The translations under genes were made by a program, and so were the position numbers. From NCBI GenBank assembly GCA_013407085.1, contig JACCGJ010001337.1, forward strand, positions 7,972 to 71,971: a stretch of DNA of 64,000 nt. The letters run 5' to 3'. Source of the DNA: Atriophallophorus winterbourni (lineage: Eukaryota > Platyhelminthes > Trematoda > Plagiorchiida > Microphallidae). Below, piece by piece: positions 56,701 to 64,000 of this stretch. The notes under the pieces are model-generated. The model did not search any database and was not told the origin of the DNA. It was given only the letters and a program-made list of their open reading frames with translations. Positions within the stretch are counted from its first letter, which is position 1. Each line of letters begins with the position of its first letter.

Positions 56701-59700
56701 TTCGAGAATACGGAACACTGTACCCCATGGTCGATTTCTTTTGAGGCTCCGACTCAATCAGAGATTTACAGTGTAGTCCGGAGCCTTAAGCGCCACCGGG
56801 CATCAGGTGCTGATGCCTTGCTTCCGTCATTGTTCAAAGATGGCGGTTTCGCTTTAGTTCGCGAACTTCAAGCGCTGTCCGTCAGTTACTGGAGCAACGC
56901 CACACTTTTCGTAAACCAACTATCGTGGTATTCCTTGACATCCAAGCAGCATTCGATTCAATCGATCGTGAAAGTCTTTGGAACTGTCTACTGAGACATG
57001 GAGTGCCCGATTATGGTATGGTATGAAGGCACAAGCCTGATCCAGGCAAAGTGCCGCACAATCAGAGACTGCACGTGGGCTAAGATACTGTCAGGTTGCC
57101 CAGGCCTAGACAGATATGAAAAAAATAAAAATGGTAGTGAGACTCCAGCGTGTTTCAGCATGTAGCTCACTACCGTTGGCCAATCAATTTAGCACCATGT
57201 TAGCCGCACAGCACATAAATGATGCACGATTGCACATCCGTGCCGAGAAGTATGTTTGGATCTTGAAAGCATTATATTGCCAAACTTCGGGTAGGGTTCG
57301 AGCGTACGGACAATTGTCGTCCTCGTTCAATATCTCCAGCGGGGTGCGGCAGGGCTGCCCTATCTCGCCGTTCCTTTTTGACTTCGCGATCGACGATGTC
57401 CTAAGAAAAGCTTTAGCTGGCCTGGTGGGCACAGGTGTTGAACTTCTGCCGGGTGAGCGAGCGACCGATCTAGAGTATGCCGATGACATCGCACTTCTGG
57501 GAGATGACCCTCATATAATGCAACAAGCCCTGGACCGCCTGGCACTTGAAGCTTCAAGGTATGGCATGTGCTTTGCGCCTAACAAGTGTAAAACACTTAC
57601 CCAGGATTGGAGCGGCTCTCTTCCAAACCTAACTGTGTGCGATGTCAATCTTGAATTGGTCAACAGCTTTGTTTACCTTGGCAGTTGTATCTCCTCTGGC
57701 GGTTGTGTCGAGGACGAGATCTCACATCGTGTTCGCAAAGCGGGTGCAGCGTTTGCTAACCTTCGCCACCTGTGGCGTCGACGCGATGTTTCACTCCATA
57801 CTAAAGGCCGAGTGTACAACGCAGTGGTGCGTGCTACACTCCTTTATGGCTGCGAAACCTGGTCTATCCGAGCGGAAGATGTCCGTCGGCTTTCTGTTTT
57901 TGATACCCGTTGCCTGCGTAGAATTGCTCGCATTCGGTGGCAGCATCGTGTTACAAATATAGATGTCTGCAAGCGGGTGTTAGGACCAGGTGGCCACGGA
58001 CTGAGAGAAATGCTGATGCTTGCTCGCTTGCGATGGTTGGGACATGTTTTAAGAATGCCTACTCACCGTTTACCGTACAGCGTTTTATTCGCCGAGCCTG
58101 ACAGTAGCTGGGAGAAAAGATCGGGTGGCCAGTCCATGACGTGGCGCGTTGAGATGAAGAAACTCACCGTAGCGCTAGGCTAAGTTGGGCGTATTTGTTT
58201 GCCTGGGTGGGGTCCCAAAGCTCCACCTAATAGTTGGCTGGAAACCTTACGCGATATGGCTACAAACCGAAGTCAGTGGCGCCAGTGTATTTTATTATGT
58301 GTGTCATAATTTTTTATTCGGTATTATTTTACATAAAAAAAACAACCCAAAAAATCGCATGCAGTAAAACTACAAAAACAAGCTGCTTGTTTTGTGCATT
58401 TGCTTTTGCGTAGTCCGCTTTTCCTGCTTCATATTGCTTGGCACTTTGTCTGGCTCCAGACTTGTGCTTCATGATGATGATGATCTATTTCTCATATCTG
58501 TCTGGGCCTGGGCAACCTGACAGTAATATCGCCCACGTGCAGTCCATGACTGTGCGACACTGCCGGAATCAGGCTTATGCTTTCATACATACGGTAGGTA
58601 GTTTCTGAAATGAAATGTCTGCTTTGTAACAGTTTCGATTATTCCAAATCTGATATTGTCGAATAAGCGATATGTTCTACGTAACATTAGATAGGTCTTG
58701 GTGTTTGCGTAATCTTTTATGTTGTCAAGTGGAGAGACGAGGAAAGCTTGATGTGATGCATGACGGTGAAAGCCGCGAGTAAGCTGTCGTGCTGTCGTGC
58801 TGATGTAGCCCGCGAAACTTAGTTGAGTGCATGTTCCATTCGAGGTGTTGATACCTCATCTCAGTTTGTAATTACTCTTCTATACATTCCGTAGCTTTTA
58901 AAGCACCACGGTTCTCCATCTTTTGGGATTTTATCACAGTTGAACAGTCCATGCTACCTGTCTCTGATGATAATGATGATGCCCACAGCATTCAGCAATT
59001 AAGTCCAACCTACAAGCCCAGTGAGAGAGAATCTAGAACATGTGATTAGCTCCTTAAAACCAATGTTATTCTGTTTTCTGTCTAGTGGCGGCAGTCCGCC
59101 TTGCCAGGCATATTCATTTACTATCAACTCTGCTGCCCACTCGGGTGTACAAAGCTCAATGGAACAAACTTCCAGTGATTCCGTAAGCATCTCGCCTCTC
59201 ACGACATTTGAACGTAGAAATGGTTCTAAATAACAACCCGCAACGATCTCACCTTGCACAGGCGCACAATGGATGCAGTGAATAGAGATGTGGACCCCTC
59301 AAAGTCACACAAATCAAGACATGCATTCCTGTCTTGCTCATATCATCTGCGCTTATACTCTACTACCGATATCGACCGTTTTGCGATTTTTTCTCACTCC
59401 ACTCCAGGTCACTTTAACAGCTGGTCCGCTGCAAAAGTTTTCTCATACAATGGAGCCGTATTTACGCCAATTGGGGCTACCAGTTAAATTGGTACGCGGC
59501 GTTGTGCATTTGAAAAGCGATCACCTGATCTGTTCAGCCGGTGACATCCTCACTTCGGAGCAATGCAGAATTCTGGTAAGATGATAGTCAGTCGTCGCTG
59601 TTTTAATGTACTTTCTAAACGACGAATGCTTTTCGTTTTCTCCGGCGCAAAAAATATTTCATTCACTAAATATTCAGTCAAATGTTGCTACATATGGCTG

Positions 59701-61211
59701 AAAGTAAATAGACTTGTCTGTTATGGTTTCAGAAGTGATATTATAGCCTGAGTCCATTGTACATGCTGATAGAAAAATGTGACAAGAAATACAGCGTCCT
59801 ACTTACAAGCGCCCCTGTGAATAATGTGTATTAATGGTGTAAAACAATAAAAAAGAAATCAAGATTTCTGTACTGTTGCTTGCCAAACAGACGCTCCGGT
59901 TTCCGAGGTCAAATTAGATTAATAACTTGGTAAAACATGCATACAATTGGCTAAACTTAATTATTGTCAAAGCCGGGTCAGCTCTTACACAACTTGTTCA
60001 CACAACCCTCAGCTACTAAACTTTATTGTATGTATGAGACCACAAGCTTAGATACAGGCGAATTGCCTGCACAGTTGAAGACTGAGCTAATGAATCGGTG
60101 AGAGCAGTTTGTTGGTAGCATATCGCTTCTGGCTCAGAAGCTTCGTCAGACCAAGGGTATCAGTACGAACCGAGATCAACCTTAAATCTCATTCGCCTGA
60201 CCAATCCTAAGCTGGTTAAGAACAGCACAGTCCATGGTGGGTGCTGCGCTCGCTAAGATCGACAGGCGCGGTCAATATCAAATGACTCACAACCACCCCT
60301 ACGTGTCGTATAATTCCTCAGTCGTTTTAGTCTTGGCAGGTGTGAATGATATCTGCTGGCAGATAAACTCGATTGCGTAATCGGTGCGCACACTAGGGGT
60401 CACGCAATAAACAATTGAGGGATTATACAGCAAGTAGGTATGGTGGTGCATCAGTTGATATTGAGCGCGCCTGTCCATCTTAACGAGCGCAGCACCCACC
60501 ATTGACTGTGCAGTTCTTAACCAGCTTCGGATTGGTCAGGTGAATGGAATTTAAGCTTGATCTCGGTTCGTACTGACACCCTTGGTCAGACGAAGCTTCT
60601 GAGCTACAAGCGAAACGTTACCAATAAACTGATCTCACCGATTCATTACAAACTTTCTTTTTCATGATTATGATTCCCCGATCGGTCACGAATATTTTCC
60701 ATTACATTGCTGTACTAAGATACTGTCAGATTACCCATGCCTTGACGTGTATAAGGAAGAATGGCAGTGACACTCCTGTGTGTTACTGCATGCGGTTCAC
60801 TACCGCTGGGAAATTGATTTAGCTCGACGTTACCTGCTCAGTACCCACGAAACTTCTCAATCAGACTGAAACGACGTGGCATTCTTTGGATGCAGTGGTT
60901 TGATAGTGCCAGATGTGCTTGTAACCCTGGAACAATGTTTGATAAAATCCTCAAGTAAATATTTCACAACCTGCCATTTTTCGATGTTCTGATTTTTAAG
61001 CCATTTCGCTCTTTTACAGAAATTGCTAGATGTCAAGTTAGCTGAATTCGGTGTCAAATTCCTTGCTTGCTGGTCGGAGGAAACTGGTACGGTTGAACCC
61101 GCAGACGTTGATGTTAACCCCGCAGACGAAGTACCGTCGGGAAATATCCGGGTGTCATGTGAGGAAACGGAGGATGGTCAATATTATTTTACTAACCATT
61201 TGGAACAATAA
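50708..61211 (+). CDS. MRTO4: MRTO4 ribosome assembly factor (six exons, complete)
   Basis: Paralogue of stalk protein uL10/P0. It holds the P-stalk site on pre-60S particles in the nucleolus until P0 replaces it. Exons: 50708-50735, 50819-50871, 50903-51007, 51035-51244, 59408-59575, 61020-61211; 756 nt, 251 aa, against 239 in human. All junction phases agree. The start [19 protein letters not shown] matches human [32 protein letters not shown] matches [34 protein letters not shown] matches [20 protein letters not shown]. The C-terminus keeps [18 protein letters not shown] (EMAEFKVTIKYMWDSQSG). Introns 2 and 3 are 31 and 27 nt; intron 4 is 8163 bp and filled with LINEs. The upstream flank is a CR1-D tail. 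Confidence 0.93.
50819..50871 (+). CDS. MRTO4: MRTO4 exon 2
   Basis: Acceptor TTATATAG ends at 50818. It encodes [18 protein letters not shown], a basic stretch. Donor GTAAAT is at 50872. Confidence 0.88.
50903..51007 (+). CDS. MRTO4: MRTO4 exon 3
   Basis: Follows a 31-nt intron (50872-50902). It encodes [20 protein letters not shown] to RNNLIDC and ends inside a codon (CA) before donor GTATGT at 51008. Confidence 0.88.
51035..51244 (+). CDS. MRTO4: MRTO4 exon 4
   Basis: Follows a putative 27-nt intron (51008-51034). It encodes [20 protein letters not shown] through [17 protein letters not shown]. Donor GTAAGT is at 51245. Confidence 0.88.
51245..51839. other. intron DNA, no feature recognised
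   Basis: Start of MRTO4 intron 4. There is no recognisable repeat or coding segment. Confidence 0.5.
51840..52680 (+). pseudogene. scattered RTE remnants
   Basis: Two weak blocks, 51840-52150 (CGTGGCAGCATTCTGTGACT resembles the WQHRVTN region of RTE1) and 52420-52680 (TTGCGTTGGTTGGGACACGT resembles LRWLGHV). Both are heavily decayed. Confidence 0.5.
52830..53080 (-). mobile_element. RTE1-like 3' end, reversed
   Basis: The minus strand carries ATGAAGAAGCTTATCG, then TTCGTTTACCCCAGTGGGG and TAATAGTTGGTTGGTAAC, in the order of the RTE1 C-terminus and stop region at 58150-58270. Confidence 0.65.
53105..53192 (+). repeat. SINE-T tail fragment
   Basis: GCGCACATGCAGTCTATGAC through CACTTCGCTTGCATCAAGGC and TTATACATGAC. 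Confidence 0.7.
53420..53567 (+). repeat. SINE-T, 5'-truncated
   Basis: CATACCTGTCTAGGCCTGAG through a shortened tail hairpin and ATCATACCATACCATC. A small reversed scrap follows at 53570-53610. Confidence 0.85.
53740..54620 (-). mobile_element. RTE2 3' portion, reversed
   Basis: 3' UTR at 53740-53950 (GATGGGGAAGGGTGGGA and TCAAGTTTCGTGAAC on plus), then an 88-codon minus frame at 54207-53941 ([29 protein letters not shown]) of the RTE C-terminus, then earlier RT C-terminal remnants to about 54620. It matches the RTE2 remnant at 14500-15015. Confidence 0.78.
54621..55054. other. intron DNA, little recognised
   Basis: Only a SINE-T-like scrap (GGTACTGAGCTGCATGC) near 54885 is identifiable. 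Confidence 0.45.
55070..55195 (+). repeat. 5' leader of RTE1 shared with the SINE-T head
   Basis: GGATGTGCAATCGTACAG, then GTGCGGCTAACACCGTGC, ACGCTGGAGTCTCACC and TATTTCTCAT match the first ~125 bp of SINE-T. After CTCAT the sequence departs from SINE-T and leads into the endonuclease. Confidence 0.8.
55139..56101 (+). pseudogene. RTE1 endonuclease domain
   Basis: 320-codon frame: [20 protein letters not shown] (N motif), [11 protein letters not shown] (E motif), [35 protein letters not shown] (GDMN). It loses frame near 56000; the ESDHALV motif continues in the next frame at 56100. AP-endonuclease of RTE LINEs. Confidence 0.9.
56014..56994 (+). pseudogene. RTE1 endonuclease end, linker and RT start
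   Basis: Begins [20 protein letters not shown] and [12 protein letters not shown], then a ~200-residue linker ([29 protein letters not shown]) and [20 protein letters not shown]. Near 56880 a deletion fuses it to the [13 protein letters not shown] region. The RT motif A ([15 protein letters not shown]) then lies in another frame at 56928. Confidence 0.88.
57011..57239 (-). repeat. SINE-T, complete copy inside the RTE1 reverse transcriptase
   Basis: 229 bp, the same length as the complete copy at 11355. Its flanks are GTGCCCGA (57003-57010) and GTGCCGA (57240-57246). Removing it rejoins RT codons as [14 protein letters not shown]. Confidence 0.9.
57246..58183 (+). pseudogene. RTE1 reverse transcriptase, C-terminal two thirds
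   Basis: [20 protein letters not shown], then [13 protein letters not shown] (catalytic YADD), [75 protein letters not shown]. The frame is open through this part. A stop after TVALG cuts the usual C-terminus, which continues out of frame to about 58270. Confidence 0.92.
58487..58595 (+). repeat. SINE-T, 5'-truncated, next to RTE1
   Basis: CTATTTCTCATATCTGTCTG through the tail and CTTTCATACATACGG. It starts directly after the (ATG)n tail of RTE1. Confidence 0.88.
58690..58830 (+). repeat. RTE2 3' UTR fragment
   Basis: TTGTCAAGTGGAGAGACGAG, then GGAAAGCTTGATGTGATGC, parallel to 14770-14900. From 58830 to exon 5 at 59408 I recognise nothing. Confidence 0.65.
59408..59575 (+). CDS. MRTO4: MRTO4 exon 5
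   Basis: Acceptor CACTCCAG ends at 59407. It encodes [20 protein letters not shown] through [13 protein letters not shown], the most conserved block. Donor GTAAGA is at 59576. Confidence 0.92.
60015..60080 (-). repeat. SINE-T tail scrap
   Basis: TGTATGTATGAGACCACAAG and a mutated hairpin next to the fold-back element. Confidence 0.5.
60088..60648. repeat. fold-back element with ~230-bp inverted arms
   Basis: TAATGAATCGGTGAGAGCAG at the left end mirrors CTGATCTCACCGATTCATTA at the right. Further in, TGGGTGCTGCGCTCG mirrors CGAGCGCAGCACCCA, and CAGAAGCTTCGTCAGACCAA mirrors TTGGTCAGACGAAGCTTCTG. The central unpaired part is about 60305-60415. Located in MRTO4 intron 5. Confidence 0.88.
60712..60850 (-). 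repeat. SINE-T, partial old copy
   Basis: ACTAAGATACTGTCAGATTA, then GCAGTGACACTCCTGTGTG and TTCACTACCGCTGGGAAATT, in SINE-T order on the minus strand. Confidence 0.75.
61020..61211 (+). CDS. MRTO4: MRTO4 exon 6
   Basis: Acceptor CTTTTACAG ends at 61019. It encodes [20 protein letters not shown], then an acidic tail with [13 protein letters not shown], and a TAA at 61209-61211. Confidence 0.9.
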   Translation, partial: KLLDVKLAEFGVKFLACWSEETGTVEPADVDVNPADEVPSGNIRVSCEETEDGQYYFTNHLEQ

Positions 61212-61212
61212 A
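61207..61212 (+). promoter_or_regulatory. MRTO4 polyadenylation signal overlapping the stop codon
   Basis: AATAAA spans the last codon, the TAA stop and the next base. No other canonical signal is seen before the fold-back element at 61264. Confidence 0.6.
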
Positions 61213-61303
61213 TTTTCGGAGAAATTGATTTTTCTACTGAGCTGACACGGGAAATATCTATACGTAGTTCATAGTTGTTCTCCGAGCTGGTATGGTTGAT
61301 TGC

Positions 61304-61852
61304 TGGAAGCGGTCTGACGTGAGTTTGAGACTCAAGGGGAGAGTTTACCTGGCCTCAGTCAGGTCGGTCTTGCTTTACGGGTGCGAGAGCTGGGCAGTAC
61401 GCGCAGAGGAGCTCCGGCGCTTGGAGGTGTTTGAACATCGATGTTTACGGAGGCTTGCACGAGTGTGGTGGCAACACCGCACTAGCAACGTTGAAGTGAG
61501 GCACCGTGTTCTAGGTGTGGACAGCCTGATGCTACGAGACCTAATCGACCGTTCCCGTCTCCGCTGGCTAGGGCATGTCTTGAGAATGAAGCCTGAGCGC
61601 CTACCCTTCCGCGCGCTGCGTGTGTCGGTTGGCCCAGGCTGGCGGCGGTGTTCAGGTGGACAACCGCTGACCTGGAAGAAGGCCTTAAAACGCTTGACGT
61701 CGGGTTTAGCTCGGGTCGGACGAACGCGGCTTCCTGGGTGGGGTCCAAGGGATAGTGAGTGTCTGTGGCTTGACACGCTGTCGACGATGGCTGAGAACCG
61801 GCAACAGTGGAGAGAGTGCATTCTATTTTGTGTTCCCCCCTCAAATTTGTGA
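61304..61852 (+). pseudogene. RTE3 reverse transcriptase C-terminus (intact frame, truncated)
   Basis: Reads [80 protein letters not shown], then GRTRLPGWGPRDSECLW and a TGA. Same domain as RTE1 57760-58270 but a distinct sequence. Its ATG comes from the target duplication, so the open frame is chance, not a gene start. Confidence 0.9.
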
Positions 61853-62004
61853 AAAATGTCAAAAAAAATCAAAAAATCGACATGTGGAACAATGGACAAA
61901 AAATTCCCCCCATATTGTACCTTTTTTTTCTGTTTCTCTTTCTCGTGCATTGCCGGGTGGCACTTTTCATTTTTAAATGATTTATATATAATATATATAT
62001 ATAT
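61304..62004 (+). mobile_element. RTE3 LINE, 5'-truncated insertion
   Basis: 701 bp, flanked by a 12-bp direct duplication, ATGGTTGATTGC (61292-61303 and 62005-62016). It encodes the RT C-terminus and a 3' UTR ending in (TA)n. The coding part is clearly GC-rich compared with its surroundings and has no internal stop, which suggests a young insertion. Confidence 0.92.
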
Positions 62005-62256
62005 ATGGTTGATTGCGGACGTTTCGTCATCAAACTAGATGATCTCATCATCGAAACTTCTTTCGAAGCAACTGGGCGGTAGGCATCATTCGAATTTATC
62101 TGATGCGCTTCGACCTCATCTACTGCGCAGCAGATAAATTCGAATGATGCCTACCGCCCAGTTGTTTCGAAAGAAGTTTCGCTGATGACATCATCTAGCT
62201 TGGTGACGAAACGTCCGCAATCAACCATACCAGCTCGGAGAACAACTATGAACTAC

Positions 62257-62735
62257 CTGGGCTACAAGTTTTCAAAACTATATCTATACGTGATGTTTAG
62301 ATAAGAGTTAGATGAGTTCCGTCATAGGCATATGCGCCGTTTGGACATACTACAACCAGCTGTGACAAGTGCGACGAGTTCCTTTTGGTCTGGAATTTCA
62401 CCGAGTGAATCGTTTCATCGGGTTTCGTCAAATTTTTCCGAAGTTATAACCTTTTATATAGAAGATAGACTGGTAAAGAGACACTTGGGGACTGCTACTC
62501 GGAGCGGTCCTTTGCAGGTTTGTGTGCGATCATCACAAAGGATACTCTAATTACCTCACTTAGTGGAGAAAATAGCAATTTCAATAATGTAATGTAAATT
62601 CTGGCATGAGACCGCGTATGAGATACAAGTAGCTGTCTTCTACCTACGGGTGTTAGCTTAATAAAGCCTTTGTAATTGATACATCATTACAACAACAGCA
62701 ATTACTGAATGCTTAGACGCCACAAGACTAAGAAA
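62257..62735. other. no feature recognised
   Basis: Mixed-composition DNA with a 72-codon frame lacking family resemblance. Confidence 0.45.
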
Positions 62736-63180
62736 ATTTAATCCTACACGATGGGGAAGGGTGAGATTTGAAGATTTACGGAATCAGTTGAATAGTAAGC
62801 ATAAACACATTGGGATGAGATGCTGATACCTTTAACGAAACATGTATTTAACCAAGTGCTTAACTGCCATGATACCATGACATACAAAATTTTAAATGAA
62901 GGGAAAACGTAGATAAAAAATATGTAGGAGTAAGCAGGAAGACGCTGGGGTGAGGCGCATACACGCAAAAATCAAGTTTCGTGAACGAGTACAGCGATAT
63001 CAACAGGACAGCTTCTTTGTGGCATTCATTACCATGCGTCGTAATAGGCTTTCTCCCCCACTCCACTTGACATCGTGCAAGATTCAGCAAACACTCAAAG
63101 TAGATACTGAACGTGATTACGATATCGAATCTCCGGCCCAGAAGACGGACTGCGCCAACTTTAGGATGGTTGCTAGTTAG
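62736..63180 (-). repeat. RTE2 3' UTR and C-terminus, reversed, degenerate
   Basis: CACGATGGGGAAGGGTGAGA, AGTAAGCATAAACACATTGG and ATCAAGTTTCGTGAACGAGT on plus match 53755-53885. Then CCACTCCACTTGACATCGTG leads into the coding end. Confidence 0.7.
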
Positions 63181-63234
63181 AGTTGTCTTGATCAAAGCGA
63201 CAGTAGCATTCCGTAACCTCTGGCGCCAGAAAGG

Positions 63235-63400
63235 ACTGTCCCTTATTCAAAGGTAGAGTCTACAAAGCGACGGTTCGTGTTATATTATTGAATAGGTGCG
63301 AAAGTTGAACCTTGAGTAAAGATCAAATGCGGCGTCGCCAAGTATTTGACAGCCGATGTCCCCGTTGTATTTTGGGAAGTAGCTGTTACGCATACCCTCC
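63235..63400 (+). pseudogene. RTE reverse transcriptase fragment
   Basis: Reads [20 protein letters not shown], a stop, then MRRRQVFDSRCPRCILGS. This is the KGRVY..LLYGCE..FD.RCLRRI segment of RTE C-termini. Confidence 0.7.
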
Positions 63401-63960
63401 GAAATAAGCACTCCGATAGTAATGATAAAGAAGCAGATCAATCTGCACATATTTCTCTGGTTCTGTCACTATTTACAAATGCCGACTCCCGAAACGGATG
63501 CTTTTTGTGACGTTGTATTCCGATGTGTGTAGAACTGGTTGGCATAGGCGGCTAAAGTCCTTAAATAATCACCTTTCTGAAGTCGACCCAGCCCGTCCTC
63601 CGGTCCCCGCGATCAAATATCACAGTGACTAGTTACGCTCCCGGATATCTCGGAACCGTATCCAGTAGCGGTCTTACAGTATATTCTTGGATTGTTTGCT
63701 TCATCTCGTATGTATGGCAGCTAAGCAAGAAAGAAGAAGCATGTGGTACAGGCTACCGGTGTAATGCTCTCCCTGATGATAATGCTCGTTTCGTCATCGA
63801 AATAGATAAAAAGATCGAGATTCCACATGCCCAAACATATAATTCCCCAAAAAATTACAATTTAAGAATGTAAATGAGAATACGAAAATTTTAATTACCA
63901 CAGCATATCATTTGTAGTGTAATATCAAAGTGAGAATTCTCTCAGCTGCTTTCATTTCAC
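63401..63960. other. no feature recognised
   Basis: No supported gene or repeat in this stretch. Confidence 0.4.
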
Positions 63961-63967
63961 ATATTTA

Positions 63968-64000
63968 CTTATCTGCTCTTCTAGCTTCCTAGCACTTTGT
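63968..64000 (+). repeat. RTE1-like 3' end, cut by window edge
   Basis: CTTATCTGCTCTTCTAGC, then TAGCACTTTGT, the start of the RTE1 tail hairpin region. Confidence 0.6.

Larger units (their letters stand above)
55070..58486 (+). mobile_element. RTE1 LINE, nearly full length, inactive
   Basis: Order: SINE-T-like head (55070-55195), endonuclease (55139-56101), linker and RT start (56014-56994), SINE-T insertion (57011-57239), RT remainder (57246-58183), 3' UTR, and GCTCCAGACTTGTGCTTC(ATG)n at 58455-58486. Defects are a frameshift near 56000, a deletion near 56880 that removes RT motifs 1-2, and the SINE insertion. It lies in MRTO4 intron 4, sense to the gene. Confidence 0.9.
61264..62256. mobile_element. 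fold-back (palindromic) element, split by RTE3
   Basis: The outer 40 bases at each end (61264-61303 and 62217-62256) are perfect reverse complements. Without the RTE3 insertion it is about 280 bp, and nearly the whole length pairs, with a loop near 62105-62130. The right arm contains CTGATGA..GAAAC at 62182-62212. It begins ~52 bp after the MRTO4 polyadenylation signal. Confidence 0.9.

Noticed and set aside
61292..61852. The 186-codon frame beginning with ATG as a host gene
   Set aside because: The ATG is part of the target duplication and the rest is a 5'-truncated RTE3 reverse transcriptase.
61375..61950. 191-codon minus frame opposite RTE3
   Set aside because: Arginine/serine-rich shadow of the GC-rich RTE3 coding strand.

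Overview
This is nuclear DNA from an animal, most likely a digenean flatworm (trematode). The reasons are a very high density of fragmented RTE, CR1-type and BEL/Pao retrotransposons, and genes that mix spliceosomal micro-introns of 27-34 nt with multi-kilobase introns full of repeats. There are no operons, ribosome-binding sites or CRISPR arrays. The species cannot be named from the sequence alone.

Three host genes can be reconstructed exon by exon, with GT..AG splice sites and matching codon phase. (1) 3316-15844 (+): a strongly diverged Nop56/Nop58-family snoRNP core protein, five exons found, first exon with the start codon not found. (2) 17681-18297 (-): cytochrome c oxidase subunit 4, three exons, complete, 184 aa. 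(3) 50708-61211 (+): MRTO4, the ribosome-assembly factor related to the uL10/P0 stalk protein, six exons, complete, 251 aa, with an 8.2 kb fourth intron. Genes 1 and 2 are convergent.

Nearly everything else is mobile DNA. I use local family names: SINE-T, a 229-bp short element with a (CATA)n tail, about 17 copies; RTE1, RTE2 and RTE3, three RTE-type LINEs; CR1-A, CR1-C, CR1-D and CR1-E, four CR1/jockey-type LINEs with their own tail repeats; and two BEL/Pao-like LTR families. Introns of gene 1 carry SINE-T and RTE remnants. 18.3-26.4 kb holds CR1-D tails and a long minus-strand CR1-A. 26.5-30.45 kb is a CR1-E copy whose reverse-transcriptase segment has become a five-unit, ~703-bp tandem array. 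30.45-41.3 kb is a plus-strand CR1-A interrupted by a solo LTR, a three-LTR BEL/Pao element and a CR1-C copy. 42.3-45.7 kb is a second LTR element (minus). 45.7-50.7 kb is CR1-D and CR1-C debris. The large MRTO4 intron holds a nearly full-length RTE1 with a SINE-T inside its reverse transcriptase. 60.1-62.3 kb has two fold-back (palindromic) elements.

The most informative signals are: SINE-T shares both ends with RTE1; the tandem array was built from an already dead LINE; the BEL/Pao element has three LTRs and one clean target duplication; partial hammerhead-ribozyme-like cores occur in a dispersed repeat; the micro-introns in COX4 and MRTO4; and the unusual Nop domain of gene 1.
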